The notes: a model not told the origin generated them from the sequence alone. A stretch of 64,000 nt of DNA from Kineosporiaceae bacterium (GCA_016713225.1 JADJPO010000005.1:124001-188000); one strand, 5' to 3'; counted from the first letter of the stretch, positions 48,856-57,948 are shown. Made by a program: numbers and translations.

Positions 48856-50141
48856 ACCTGCCTGTCGGGCAGCTGGTGGTGACGGCTCTGCTGTTGTTGA
48901 CGGTGGCCGGGGTGCTGGCTGCCATCGAGGCGGCGTGCACGAGAGTGTCGCGCGGGCGGGCCGAAGAGCTGGTCGAGGCGGGGCGCCGCGGGGCCGTCGC
49001 GCTGCAACGGATCGTGGCCGACCCGGCCCCCCCGATGCTGGTGGCCAACTTCGTGCGCGTGTTCTGTGACCTCGGCTTCACCGTGATCGTGACTGTGCTC
49101 TACCTCCGGGCCATGCCGGTGTGGTGGCATGGTGCCCTGGCCTCGGTGGCGCTCTGTTCGGCGGCTGTCTTCGTGGTCGTCGGGGTCGGGCCACGCACCT
49201 ACGGCCGCCAGCACGCCGACGCGGTGGGGCTGGTGGCGGCCCCGGTGCTGCTCGCCCTGACCCGCGTGCTCGGCCCCTTCGCCCGGTTGCTGGTGCTGAT
49301 CGGCAACGCGATCACCCCGGGCAAGGGCTACCGCGACGGCCCGTTCGCCTCGGAGGCCGAGCTGCGCGAGCTGGTCGACATGGCCTCCGAACGCCAGCTC
49401 ATCGAGGCGGACGAACGCCAGATGATCCAATCGGTGTTCGAGCTCGGTGACACGATGACCCGTGAGGTCATGGTTCCGCGCACCGACCTGGTGTCCACCT
49501 CGATGACCCTCACGTTGCACGACGCCATGGGCCTGTTCCTGGGATCGGGCTACTCGCGCGTGCCGGTGATCGGTGAGGACCCGGACGACGTGCGCGGCAT
49601 GCTCTACTTCAAGGACGTCGCCGGGCGGCTGCACCTCGAGCCCTCCTCGGGCCACCAGCTCACCGTGGCCGCCCTGATGCGCCCGGCCTACTTCGTGCCC
49701 GACAGCAAGCCCGCCGACGACCTGCTGCGCGCGATGCAGACCCAGGATGTGCCGCACGTCGCGGTGGTGGTCGACGAGTACGGCGGTACCGCCGGACTGG
49801 TCACCCTGGAGGATCTGGTCGAGGAGATCGTCGGCGACATCTCCGACGAGCACGATGCAGACGAGAAGGACGTCGAGGATCTCGGGGACGGCAGGATCCG
49901 GGTCACCGCGCGGATGAACATCGAGGACATGGGCGAGCTGTTCGACCTCGAGCTCGAGGACGACGACGTCGACACCGTCGGGGGTCTGCTCGCCAAGGGC
50001 CTGGGGCAGGTGCCGATCGCCGACGCCAGCACCGTGGTCGGTGGTGTGCGGTTGACCGCGGACCGGTTCGAGGGACGCCGCCGCCGGCTGGCGACCGTGA
50101 TCGTCGAACGAGTGCACCGAGCCGCCGAGGAGACCGTGTGA
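48852..50141 (+). CDS. CNNM/CorC-type CBS domain membrane protein
   Basis: 429 residues. An N-terminal DUF21 membrane domain with about four helices (residues 1-150) is followed by two CBS domains (MVPRTDLVSTSMTLTLHDAMGLFLGSGYSRVPV and PSGHQLTVAALMRPAYFV) and a C-terminal CorC_HlyC domain (ARMNIEDMGELFDLELEDDDVDTVGGLLAKGLGQVP). The family is linked to Mg2+ or Co2+ transport. It overlaps ybeY and era by 4 bases each. Confidence 0.93.
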   Translation: MNLPVGQLVVTALLLLTVAGVLAAIEAACTRVSRGRAEELVEAGRRGAVALQRIVADPAPPMLVANFVRVFCDLGFTVIVTVLYLRAMPVWWHGALASVALCSAAVFVVVGVGPRTYGRQHADAVGLVAAPVLLALTRVLGPFARLLVLIGNAITPGKGYRDGPFASEAELRELVDMASERQLIEADERQMIQSVFELGDTMTREVMVPRTDLVSTSMTLTLHDAMGLFLGSGYSRVPVIGEDPDDVRGMLYFKDVAGRLHLEPSSGHQLTVAALMRPAYFVPDSKPADDLLRAMQTQDVPHVAVVVDEYGGTAGLVTLEDLVEEIVGDISDEHDADEKDVEDLGDGRIRVTARMNIEDMGELFDLELEDDDVDTVGGLLAKGLGQVPIADASTVVGGVRLTADRFEGRRRRLATVIVERVHRAAEETV

Positions 50142-51064
50142 GCTACCGCAGTGGATTCGCCTGTCTGGTGGGACGACCCAACGCGGGCAAGTCCACCCTG
50201 ACCAACGCCCTGGTCGGTGAGAAGGTGGCGATCACCTCGAGCCGCCCCCAGACCACACGGCACACCATCCGCGGCATCGTGCACCGGCCCGACGGGCAAC
50301 TGGTGCTGGTCGACACCCCGGGCGTGCACAAGCCGCGCACCCTGCTGGGGGAGCGGCTGAACGACCTGGTGCGGGCGACGCTGCTCGAGGTCGACGTGAT
50401 CGGCCTGTGCATCCCGGCCGATGAACCGGTCGGGGCGGGGGACCGCTTCATCGCCGCCGAGCTCGCCGAACTGCACCGGGTCGCCGGGGCCGGGCGGCGG
50501 CGCCGTCCGCCGGTGGTGGTGATCGTCACCAAGACCGACCGGGTCGCCAAGGCAGCGTTGCCGCCGCAGCTGATCGCGGCGTCGCAGCTGCTGGAGGCGG
50601 ACGACGTGGTGCCGGTCTCGGCGGTCGAGGGGTACCAGGTCGACGAACTCACCGAGGTGCTGTTCGGCCACCTCCCCGCCGGGCCACCGCTCTACCCGGA
50701 CGGCGAGCTGACCGATGAACCCGAGCGCATCATGATCGCCGAGCTGGTGCGTGAGGCGGCGCTCGAGGGGGTGCGGGACGAGTTGCCGCACAGTCTGGCT
50801 GTCGTCGTCGAGGACCTGGAGCAGCGTCCCGGCCGCTCGGAGGACGACCCGCTGCTCGACGTCCGGGCGTTCGTCTATGTCGAGCGGGACAGCCAGAAGG
50901 GCATCATCATCGGCCGGGGCGGGTCACGGCTGCGCGAGATCGGCATCCAGGCCCGCAGCGGCATCGAGGCGCTGCTCGGCCAGCGGGTGCACCTGGAGTT
51001 GCGCGTGAAGGTGGCCAAGGACTGGCAACGCGACCCGAGCCAACTGCGCAAGCTCGGCTTCTGA
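50138..51064 (+). CDS. era: GTPase Era
   Basis: 308 residues. G1 GRPNAGKST, G3 DTPGVHKPRTLLG, G4 TKTD and the C-terminal KH domain with the SQKGIIIGRGGSRLREIGIQAR segment are present. Era binds the 3' end of 16S rRNA and checks 30S assembly. The start GTG overlaps the preceding stop. After the stop the element at 51082-51120 forms a strong hairpin, and no recO follows, unlike the usual order. Confidence 0.97.
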   Translation: MSYRSGFACLVGRPNAGKSTLTNALVGEKVAITSSRPQTTRHTIRGIVHRPDGQLVLVDTPGVHKPRTLLGERLNDLVRATLLEVDVIGLCIPADEPVGAGDRFIAAELAELHRVAGAGRRRRPPVVVIVTKTDRVAKAALPPQLIAASQLLEADDVVPVSAVEGYQVDELTEVLFGHLPAGPPLYPDGELTDEPERIMIAELVREAALEGVRDELPHSLAVVVEDLEQRPGRSEDDPLLDVRAFVYVERDSQKGIIIGRGGSRLREIGIQARSGIEALLGQRVHLELRVKVAKDWQRDPSQLRKLGF

Positions 51065-51081
51065 GCCACGCGACCGCCTAC

Positions 51082-51120
51082 GGGGTGCCGAACGAGGGCT
51101 ATGTCCCGCGTTCGGCACCC
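51082..51120. repeat. Palindromic element flanking the DUF559 gene, left copy
   Basis: The 39 bases are identical to 52161-52199. Arms GGGTGCCGAACG and CGTTCGGCACCC are perfect complements with an AGGGCTATGTCCCG centre. It sits between the convergent era and DUF559 genes and can act as a two-way terminator. The exact duplicate on the other side of the gene suggests an element boundary. Confidence 0.9.
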
Positions 51121-52089
51121 TCAGGCGGTCATCAGTTGGCGGTGCGCTCGGGCCACCTGCTGCATGAAGCGCTCCGGGGTCAGTCGTAGACCGAGCACCG
51201 GGATCCGCAGGACCCGAGCGTCGCCGAGGGTGATCTCGTTCTGGCGCCACGCGTCATCCACGGGGTTGAGGGCCACTGCGTGATGACCACCGTCGATCTC
51301 GACCACCAGGGTGCGTCCGGACGGATGCTCCCACGCGACGTCGAGATAGACGCGGCCGGAGGGAAGGGCTCGCACCACCTGACGGCTCGGCGGCGGGAGG
51401 CCGTATCGGCGGCACAGGCGCGTGAAGTCCAACTCGCCCAACGACTGAGCGCCGTCGCAGACGTCCCTGATCGTGGCGTCCAGTAGTGCCCGCCGAGGGC
51501 TGCGGCTCGTCTGGGACCAGGCACTGAGCACCCTGGTCGGTGGCACCAACCGTTGCTGGATCGCCAGACAGAGAACGAGCATCGCGGTCCGGTCGGTTGC
51601 CGCCCACTGGGCTGCGTGGAGCACTGCGTGCTCGGGCCGGACGCGCGGGATGCCGGCGTTGATCACCGGGTCGGGTTCGACCTGGCGATGCATCACCACC
51701 CCTGGCAGCCGGTGTCGGCGGCTGGTGCGAGGCAGCGCGACGTCGATGTGATCCGTCTCGAAACCCCGCAACCCGGCGGCGATCAGGGCGCTCACCCCGT
51801 CGAGTGCGGCACCGGAACCGCTCTCCCAGACGGCCCACCACAGGCACGCTCGTCCTGTGGGGACGATGCCGTCGACCACCACGGTGTGACGTCCGGCCCG
51901 ATGCCATCGTCCGGCCTCGATCTCGGTGCGCACGTCCTCGCGGGTCACGCCCAGTCGGCGTAGGTCGGCCCGATGCACCACGCCGTCATGGGCCGCTGCC
52001 AACTCGCCGGCGATGCCGGCACGGATCGCCCGTCGTGGCTTCCCGTGCCGCTGCGCCGACGCTGTCAGGTCACAGTCCGGTGGATTCAT
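51121..52089 (-). CDS. DUF559 endonuclease-like protein with AbiEi-like N-terminus
   Basis: 322 residues from the ATG at 52089 (AAGGTGG 6 bases upstream; GTG two codons earlier is closer to the site). The N-terminal half has an AbiEi-like winged-helix pattern (GVVHRADLRRLGVTREDVRTEIEAGRWHRAGRHTVV). The C-terminal half is a DUF559 / Vsr-like nuclease domain (RVYLDVAWEHPSGRTLVVEIDGG) with acidic residues D, E and D. The whole gene lies between two identical palindromic copies, so it may be a mobile cassette. Target unknown. Confidence 0.75.
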   Translation of the reverse strand: MNPPDCDLTASAQRHGKPRRAIRAGIAGELAAAHDGVVHRADLRRLGVTREDVRTEIEAGRWHRAGRHTVVVDGIVPTGRACLWWAVWESGSGAALDGVSALIAAGLRGFETDHIDVALPRTSRRHRLPGVVMHRQVEPDPVINAGIPRVRPEHAVLHAAQWAATDRTAMLVLCLAIQQRLVPPTRVLSAWSQTSRSPRRALLDATIRDVCDGAQSLGELDFTRLCRRYGLPPPSRQVVRALPSGRVYLDVAWEHPSGRTLVVEIDGGHHAVALNPVDDAWRQNEITLGDARVLRIPVLGLRLTPERFMQQVARAHRQLMTA

Positions 52090-52160
52090 GGCCACCCACC
52101 TTGACCTGTTCGGGCCGTCGCCGCTGCTGATGCCTCAGCGCCTGTGGACAACGGGTCCCA

Positions 52161-52199
52161 GGGGTGCCGAACGAGGGCTATGTCCCGCGTTCGGCACCC
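52161..52199. repeat. Palindromic element flanking the DUF559 gene, right copy
   Basis: This is the exact duplicate of 51082-51120, in the same orientation, on the far side of the gene. It lies 6 bases beyond the decarboxylase stop, where it can end that transcript. Confidence 0.9.
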
Positions 52200-52205
52200 G
52201 GGCGA

Positions 52206-53648
52206 TCAGAGCCGCTCGACGACGGCGACGAGCAGTGCCTCACGCAGCGGGACGGGGCAGGCGGCGAGTAGGGCGTTGACCGGGGCCATCCGTGACGGCA
52301 GGGTCACGCCTCCGCCGTCGCTGTCGGCCAACCCGGCAGCGGCCAGCAGCCCGGCGAGGGCTGCGTCGTCCAGGGTCGTGGGGTCGAGCGAGCCCAGCAG
52401 GTGGGCCAGCCCGGCGTCGACCTGCACCGGCCCGGCGGTGACGGCTGCCCCCACCGCCTCACGCAGGGCGTGGATGAACTCCTCGACTCCTGCGGCCGTG
52501 GCCGCGCTCAGGCTCAGGTGCAGCGAGGCGGCCCCGTCACCGAACGGCAGCTGGGGCTGGGCGTACCAGCCCCTCGCCAACAGGTCATCGGCGATGGTGT
52601 AGACGTCGCAGCTGCCGTCAGCGGCCAGGGTCACCAGGGTCGAGTCGGGGACGGCGAGCAGCCGCACTCCGTCGATGTCACCCACCGCCTCGGCGATGCG
52701 CAGCGCCGCACCCCGAGCGGCGGCGGCCAGCTCGGCATAGCCGTCTCGGCCGAGCAGCTGGACGACGGCCCAGGCCGCCGCGAGCGGGCCGCCCGACTTG
52801 GTCGACTGCAGCGTGGAGTTCACCACGCCGTAGCCCGGCCAGCCCGCGGTGGCCCAGAACTGGTTGTGCCGCAACGCCATCGAGCGGTGGATCAGCACCG
52901 AGGCGCCCTTGGGGGTGTAGCCGTACTTGTGCAGGTCGGCCGAGATGCTGGTCACCCCGGGCACCGTGAAGTCCCAGGCCGGAGGGCGCGGGTCGTCGAG
53001 GAATGGCAGCACCAAGCCCCCGATGCAGGCATCGACGTGGCATCGCACGCCGCGGGCTGCCGCCGCGGCCGCCACCTCGCTCACCGGGTCGATGACGCCA
53101 TGGGCATAGGACGGCGCGCTCACCACGACCAGCGCGGTGTCCTCGGTGATCGCGGCCACCAGGGCAGCCGGGTCGGCCCGGAACGTGCGCGGGTCGACGT
53201 CCACCAGCACCAGATCGAGCCCGAACAGGTGCGCCGCCTTGTGGAAGGCGGCGTGCACCGTGGTCGGCGCCACGATCCGAGGTCGCGCGCCCGGCGCGCG
53301 TCCCTGTGCCCAGGCCTCCCGCGCCGCGAGCACCGCGAGCAGGCACGACTCGGTGCCCCCTGAGGTCACGGTTCCGGCGAAACCCGTTGGCGCGTCCAGC
53401 AATTCACCGACGAAGGCGACGAGCTCGCGCTCCATCACCGCCAGCGACGGGAAGGCCGTGGGGTCGAGGCCGTTGGTGCCACCGAAGGCGGCGAGTGCCT
53501 CACGCGCCAGGGCATCGACGTCCGGACGGCCCGCGTCGTAGACGTAGGCCAGGGTGTGGCCGCCCTGGGTGGGCAGGTCGTGGGCGCGCAGTGCGTCCAG
53601 CCGAGCTCGGATCGACTCGACCCGGCTGAGGTCATCGGCGGTGGTCAT
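52206..53648 (-). CDS. PLP-dependent decarboxylase, sphingosine-phosphate-lyase-like
   Basis: 480 residues. The PLP lysine is K241 in ADLHKYGYTPKG. TSGGTESCLLAVLAAREAW and the HVDACIGGLVLPF aspartate are the expected PLP contacts. The pattern is that of glutamate/tyrosine decarboxylases and of sphingosine-1-phosphate lyases; the substrate is unclear. It is co-translated with the MFS transporter (4-base overlap), suggesting a linked import and breakdown step. Confidence 0.85.
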   Translation of the reverse strand: MTTADDLSRVESIRARLDALRAHDLPTQGGHTLAYVYDAGRPDVDALAREALAAFGGTNGLDPTAFPSLAVMERELVAFVGELLDAPTGFAGTVTSGGTESCLLAVLAAREAWAQGRAPGARPRIVAPTTVHAAFHKAAHLFGLDLVLVDVDPRTFRADPAALVAAITEDTALVVVSAPSYAHGVIDPVSEVAAAAAARGVRCHVDACIGGLVLPFLDDPRPPAWDFTVPGVTSISADLHKYGYTPKGASVLIHRSMALRHNQFWATAGWPGYGVVNSTLQSTKSGGPLAAAWAVVQLLGRDGYAELAAAARGAALRIAEAVGDIDGVRLLAVPDSTLVTLAADGSCDVYTIADDLLARGWYAQPQLPFGDGAASLHLSLSAATAAGVEEFIHALREAVGAAVTAGPVQVDAGLAHLLGSLDPTTLDDAALAGLLAAAGLADSDGGGVTLPSRMAPVNALLAACPVPLREALLVAVVERL

Positions 53649-54994
53649 GACTCGAGACGGTAGCGTCGCAACACCAGCAGCGAAGCCAGCACCAGCGCCG
53701 CCGGCAGCGCGGAGAATCCCACCACGATCGCCGTGATCGCCGAACCGGGCTGGGCCGCGGTGGCGTCGGTGGAGGAGACGTATCCCCCGAGAGCGAGCAA
53801 CCCGCCGTACAGGCCCGGGCCGAGGGCCATGCCGAGGGTCTCACCCGCCGTCCAGACCCCGGTGAACACCCCGACCCGGTTCTGCCCGGTGCGCGCTGCG
53901 TCGGCAGCCGCGACGTCCGGCAACATCGACAGCGGGAAGAGCTGAGCGCCGGCGTACCCCACGCCGACCACGGCCACGGCGAGCAGGATCAGCGGCATCG
54001 ACAGGCCTCGGGCGAAGACCAGGGCCAGGGCGCCGGTGGCGAGCACCAGAGCAGCGGCGGTGTAGCCACGGCGTTTGCCGACCCGACGCCCGAGGCGTTC
54101 CCACAGCGGGGTGAACAGGATCGCGGGGGCCACGAAGCCCACGAACAGCAGCGAGCCCGCGCCCGCATCGTGCAGCACCTGTCGTGCGACGTAGTCGACC
54201 CCGGCCAGCATCGATCCGACGGCCAGTGCCTGGATCACGAAGGTGCCCAGCAGCGCCCGGTAGTCACGGTCGGCGGCGACCAGCGCGAGCTGACTGCGCA
54301 GGCTTCCGGTGGCGGCGCGGACGGCGCCGGTCGGGGCGGCGCGGGTGCCCCACCAGGCGCCGAGCGCGCCGGCCGCGATCAACGCCGCGACGAACACCCC
54401 CATGACCGTGTAGCCGTGGTCCGGCCCCACCTGGTTGCGGATCAGCGGCGCCAGGCCACCGCTGACCAGGATCGCCACCGAGAGGATGGCGACCCGCCAG
54501 GTCATCAGCCGGGTGCGTTCGTCCGCGTCGTCGGTGATCTCGGCGGGCATGGCGACGTAGGGCACCTGGAAGAAGGCGTACGCGGTGGCGCAGGCCAGGA
54601 ACAGCACGGCCACCCAGCCCGTCGCCAGCGCTCGGGGGGAGGCCGGGCCGGCGAACAGCAGGGCGAAGGCCACCGCCAGGGTGAGCCCGGCCCGCAGCAG
54701 GAACGGTCGTCGTGGCCCCTGCGGGGAGGTCGAGTGGTCGCTGATCCGGCCCGCGATCGGGTTGAGGACGACATCCCAGGCCTTGGGAGCGAACACGATG
54801 ACCCCCGCCAGGGCGGCCGGGACGGCGAGCCGTTCGGTCAGGTAGGGCAGCAGCATCAGTCCGGGCACGGTGCCGAACGCCCCGGTGGCCACCCCGCCGA
54901 GGGCGTATCCACTGCGGACGCCGCGGGGCAACGCGGAGCCGGGTCGGGAGTCGCGCGAGCGGTCGAGCCGCGCGGCGTCGTCCGGAGCTGCCAT
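53645..54994 (-). CDS. MFS transporter, GPH cation symporter type
   Basis: 449 residues from the ATG at 54994; a longer in-frame start adds a low-similarity N-terminus. Twelve hydrophobic helices are spaced evenly. The DVVLNPIAGRISDHS and GPRRPFLL segments match the GPH (glycoside-pentoside-hexuronide:cation) branch of the major facilitator family. It may bring in the substrate of the coupled decarboxylase or an amino sugar. Repeat copy D begins about 55 bases upstream. Confidence 0.85.
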   Translation of the reverse strand: MAAPDDAARLDRSRDSRPGSALPRGVRSGYALGGVATGAFGTVPGLMLLPYLTERLAVPAALAGVIVFAPKAWDVVLNPIAGRISDHSTSPQGPRRPFLLRAGLTLAVAFALLFAGPASPRALATGWVAVLFLACATAYAFFQVPYVAMPAEITDDADERTRLMTWRVAILSVAILVSGGLAPLIRNQVGPDHGYTVMGVFVAALIAAGALGAWWGTRAAPTGAVRAATGSLRSQLALVAADRDYRALLGTFVIQALAVGSMLAGVDYVARQVLHDAGAGSLLFVGFVAPAILFTPLWERLGRRVGKRRGYTAAALVLATGALALVFARGLSMPLILLAVAVVGVGYAGAQLFPLSMLPDVAAADAARTGQNRVGVFTGVWTAGETLGMALGPGLYGGLLALGGYVSSTDATAAQPGSAITAIVVGFSALPAALVLASLLVLRRYRLES

Positions 54995-55050
54995 GCGCCC
55001 GGAGCCTAGCCATGCAACCGCCCGACCAACCGGCCGACCAACCGCCCAAC

Positions 55051-55155
55051 CAACCTGCTCATGCTCCGCAGGTGTTGCTCCACACTCGATAGGCAACGTT
55101 GTCAAGGGTCACTGGGGGAGCATGAGTCGGTCTCTGCGGAGCATGAGCGGGTTTG
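55051..55155. repeat. Intergenic palindromic repeat, copy D
   Basis: Left arm AACCTGCTCATGCTCCGCAG (55053-55072), then two tandem right units, CTGGGGGAGCATGAGTCGGT and CTGCGGAGCATGAGCGGGTT. It occupies much of the 318-base gene-free stretch 54995-55312, and its end supplies the -35 region of the leuA leader promoter. Confidence 0.8.
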
Positions 55156-55169
55156 GTGGGGGCGTGTTG

Positions 55170-55175
55170 TACCGT
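55170..55175 (+). promoter_or_regulatory. Putative -10 box of the leuA leader
   Basis: TACCGT lies exactly 6 bases before the ATG of the leuA leader peptide, the same spacing as for leuS, predicting a leaderless transcript. Confidence 0.55.
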
Positions 55176-55181
55176 GGTGGG

Positions 55182-55229
55182 ATGCGCGTGACGGGGCTTC
55201 TCCTTCGTCGCCGCGGCGGGGGCCTCTAG
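55182..55229 (+). CDS. leuA leucine leader peptide
   Basis: Fifteen codons reading MRVTGLLLRRRGGGL, with CTT CTC CTT at 55197-55205. Such leader peptides control leuA in actinobacteria by ribosome attenuation. It carries VTGLLL, also found in the leuS leader. The stop TAG lies in the loop of the inverted repeat at 55211-55248. Together with the leaderless promoter this is a compact attenuator. Confidence 0.8.
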   Translation: MRVTGLLLRRRGGGL

Positions 55230-55248
55230 GCCGGTCCAACCGCCGCGG
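55211..55248 (+). promoter_or_regulatory. leuA attenuator inverted repeat
   Basis: CCGCGGCGG (55211-55219) pairs with CCGCCGCGG (55240-55248), and an inner GGCC-TCTA-GGCC (55221-55232) nests within. An alternative pairing is visible: GGCCGG (55229-55234) with CCGGCC (55263-55268). Mutually exclusive stems around a leader peptide are the classic attenuator design. Confidence 0.65.
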
Positions 55249-55312
55249 GGGATTCGCGCGTGCCGGCCGCCGTCCTGATTCGACCGAATCACGCACCCGT
55301 GAGGCGAAGACC

Positions 55313-57068
55313 ATGAACAACACCCAGCAACCGTCCGGCATGCCCATTCACCGCTACCAGCCGTTCCACGAGCAGATCACCGTGGAGCTGCCCGACCGCA
55401 CCTGGCCGACGAAGAGGATCACCCGAGCCCCGCAGTGGGCGGCCGTCGACCTGCGCGACGGCAACCAGGCCCTGATCGACCCGATGAGCCCCGGAGCGCA
55501 AGCGCCGCATGTTCGAGCTGCTGGTGCGCATGGGCTACAAGGAGATCGAGGTCGGCTTCCCCTCGGCCAGCCAGACCGACTTCGACTTCGTCCGGCAGCT
55601 GATCGAGGACGACCTGATCCCGGACGACGTGGTCATCCAGGTCCTGACCCAGGCGCGTGACCACCTGATCGAGCGCACCTACGAGTCGGTCAAGGGTGCG
55701 AAGCAGGCGATCGTCCACCTGTACAACTCCACCTCGGTGCTGCAGCGCCGCGTCGTCTTCGGCATGGACATGGACGGCATCGTCGACATCGCCACCGAGG
55801 GTGCCCGCCTGTGCATGAAGCTGGGTGATCAGGCCGAGGCCGAGGGCACCCGGGTGTTCTTCGAGTACTCGCCCGAGTCCTACACCGGCACCGAGCTGGA
55901 GTTCGCCGCCCGGGTCAGTAACGAGGTCCTGAACATCTTCGAGCCGGCGCCGGACCGCAAGGTGATCATCAACCTGCCGGCCACGGTCGAGATGGCCACC
56001 CCGAACGTCTACGCCGACTCCATCGAGTGGATGCACCGCCACCTGGCCCACCGCGAGAACGTCACCCTGTCGCTGCACCCTCACAACGACCGGGGGACGG
56101 CGGTGGCCGCCGCGGAGCTGGGCTTCATGGCCGGCGCCGACCGGATCGAGGGCTGTCTGTTCGGCAACGGCGAGCGCACCGGCAACGTCTGCCTGGTGAC
56201 CCTGGGCCTGAACCTGTTCAGCCAGGGCATCGACCCGATGATCGACTTCAGCGACATCGACGAGATCCGCCGCACCGTCGAGTACGTCAACCAGCTGAAG
56301 GTGCCCGAGCGCCACCCCTACGGCGGCGACCTGGTCTACACGGCCTTCTCCGGCTCGCACCAGGACGCGATCAAGAAGGGCCTGGAGGCCCTGAAGCGGG
56401 ACGCCGACGCCGCCGGGGTGCCCGTCGACCAGCACACCTGGGGCGTGCCGTACCTGCCGATCGACCCCAAGGACGTCGGGCGCAGCTACGAGGCCGTGAT
56501 CCGGGTGAACAGCCAGTCCGGCAAGGGTGGCGTCGCCTACCTGATGAAGCACGAGTACAACCTGGACCTGCCGCGCCGGCTGCAGATCGAGTTCAGCCAG
56601 GTGATCCAGCAGCACACCGACGACGCCGGTGGCGAGGTCGCCCCGGCCGACATGTGGCGGATCTTCGCCGATGAGTACCTGCCCTCGGACAGTGAGCCGT
56701 GGGGTCGGTTCCGGGTGCGCGGCATGCGGGTGACCAGCGACGACGCGGGTATCGATCACCTGTCGGTGGACGTCGAGGACCACACCCGCCCGGACGGCGA
56801 TCAGCTGGTGCACCTGGAGGGCCATGCCAACGGCCCGATCAGTGCCTTCGTGCAGGCGATCGCCGGGCTCGACATCGACGTCCGGGTGCTGGACTACACC
56901 GAGCACGCCATGAGCGCCGGTGGGGACGCCACCGCGGCGGCCTTCGTCGAGTGCGCCATGGGTGAGCGGGTGCTGTGGGGCGTCGGCATCGACCCGAACA
57001 TCGTGCGGGCCTCGTTGAAGGCGATCGTCTCGGCGGTGAACCGCTCGATCGGCCGGCAGGCCGGCTGA
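55313..57068 (+). pseudogene. leuA: 2-isopropylmalate synthase with single-base frameshift
   Basis: The first 60 residues (MNNTQQPSGMPIHRYQPFHEQITV...VDLRDGNQALIDPMSP) and the rest from RKRRMFELLVRMGYKEIEVGFPSASQTDFDFVRQ lie in different frames. One extra C in the CCCC run at 55489-55492 causes this. Without it the protein is about 584 residues and intact: an N-terminal synthase domain with metal-binding residues and a C-terminal LeuA regulatory domain for leucine feedback. It condenses 2-ketoisovalerate with acetyl-CoA. The extra base is probably a read error; if real, the cell would be a leucine auxotroph unless another LeuA exists. Confidence 0.88.
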
Positions 57069-57077
57069 CGTCGCGCC

Positions 57078-57111
57078 GGATGCACGGCCTCCGCGGCGAG
57101 GTCGTGCATCC
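57078..57111 (+). terminator. Terminator hairpin after leuA
   Basis: GGATGCACG (57078-57086) and CGTGCATCC (57103-57111) form a 9-bp stem, with CCTC and GAGG pairing inside. It begins 10 bases after the leuA stop. Confidence 0.7.
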
Positions 57112-57180
57112 GAGCGTCGGATCGCAGCAGCTGTCCTGCCCGGGCAGCCGCTGCTTGCACGACCCCACCGGGACGCGGTC

Positions 57181-57186
57181 TACTCT
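57181..57186 (+). promoter_or_regulatory. Putative -10 box of the secreted protein gene
   Basis: TACTCT is a TANNNT box about 58 bases before the GTG at 57244; GAGGAGG lies just ahead of the start. TTGCAC at 57155-57160 is a poor -35 at 20 bases. Confidence 0.35.
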
Positions 57187-57243
57187 CTCGTCACACATGA
57201 TCCCTTTTGTGCGAGTTGGTCGAGAGATCGAGGAGGTACCGCC

Positions 57244-57948
57244 GTGGTGGGTCTGCGATCGGCAGTCCGTACCCTGGCCATCGGCGCGCTGACCGTCGGC
57301 ACGCTCGGCGTCGCGACTCCGGCTCGTGCGGCCGACGGTGTCCCGGTGCCGTCCCTGGCCTTGGCGCTGTCGCAGGCGGCTCCGGTCGGTGGCCCGAGTC
57401 AGCCCGCCGGTTCGGGCCTGGCCTGGTCCATCCCCAAGACCGCCGACCCCACGCAGGCACCGGTCACCGGAGCGCTGACCTCTGATGGTCGGGCGATCGG
57501 CACCATGACGCTGTACCAGGAGAGTTCGGGTCGGTCCGCCGTGGTGGCGGTCGCCGGTGATGAGGGGGCGTCGTTCATCTACCAGGTCGTCGACACCTCG
57601 AGCGAGAACGGGCAGATGACGTTCTCCGGGGCGGCCGCCGAGAACGGCACGATGCGGGGTTCGGCGTACATCACGCTGGACTTCGGCCGACCAGGCATGA
57701 TCGTCATGACGACGATCCTCACGTTCCCCGACGGCAGCCAGACCCGGGAGACGCTCTACGTCCCGAATCCCGACCCGCCTGCCGACCTGCTGGGCAGGCT
57801 CATCGACGACGCCGCTGATGAGGAGGCGGAGTCCGGTGGCGAGGGCGGTGGCGACGCGGACACCAACGTCAACGTGCTGGATCCGAACAACCCGGGTGCG
57901 TCCTGCCAGTTCTCGTGGTGCAACCCCTCGGACTCCAGCCAGGCCTGA
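57244..57948 (+). CDS. Secreted protein of unknown function
   Basis: 234 residues from a GTG with GAGGAGG before it. A signal peptide (LRSAVRTLAIGALTVGTLGVATPARA, cleavage after ARA at about residue 29) is followed by a beta-rich domain with RAIGTMTLYQESSGRSAVVAVAG, MTFSGAAAENGTMRGSAYITLDFG and RETLYVPNP. The tail has acidic DDAADEEAESGGEGGGDAD and ends CQFSWCNPSD, with two cysteines able to form a disulfide. No family recognised. Confidence 0.75.
   Translation: MVGLRSAVRTLAIGALTVGTLGVATPARAADGVPVPSLALALSQAAPVGGPSQPAGSGLAWSIPKTADPTQAPVTGALTSDGRAIGTMTLYQESSGRSAVVAVAGDEGASFIYQVVDTSSENGQMTFSGAAAENGTMRGSAYITLDFGRPGMIVMTTILTFPDGSQTRETLYVPNPDPPADLLGRLIDDAADEEAESGGEGGGDADTNVNVLDPNNPGASCQFSWCNPSDSSQA

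Noticed and set aside
55313..55660. Two separate genes at the 5' end of leuA
   Set aside because: Both parts match consecutive pieces of one LeuA protein; one extra base explains the break.
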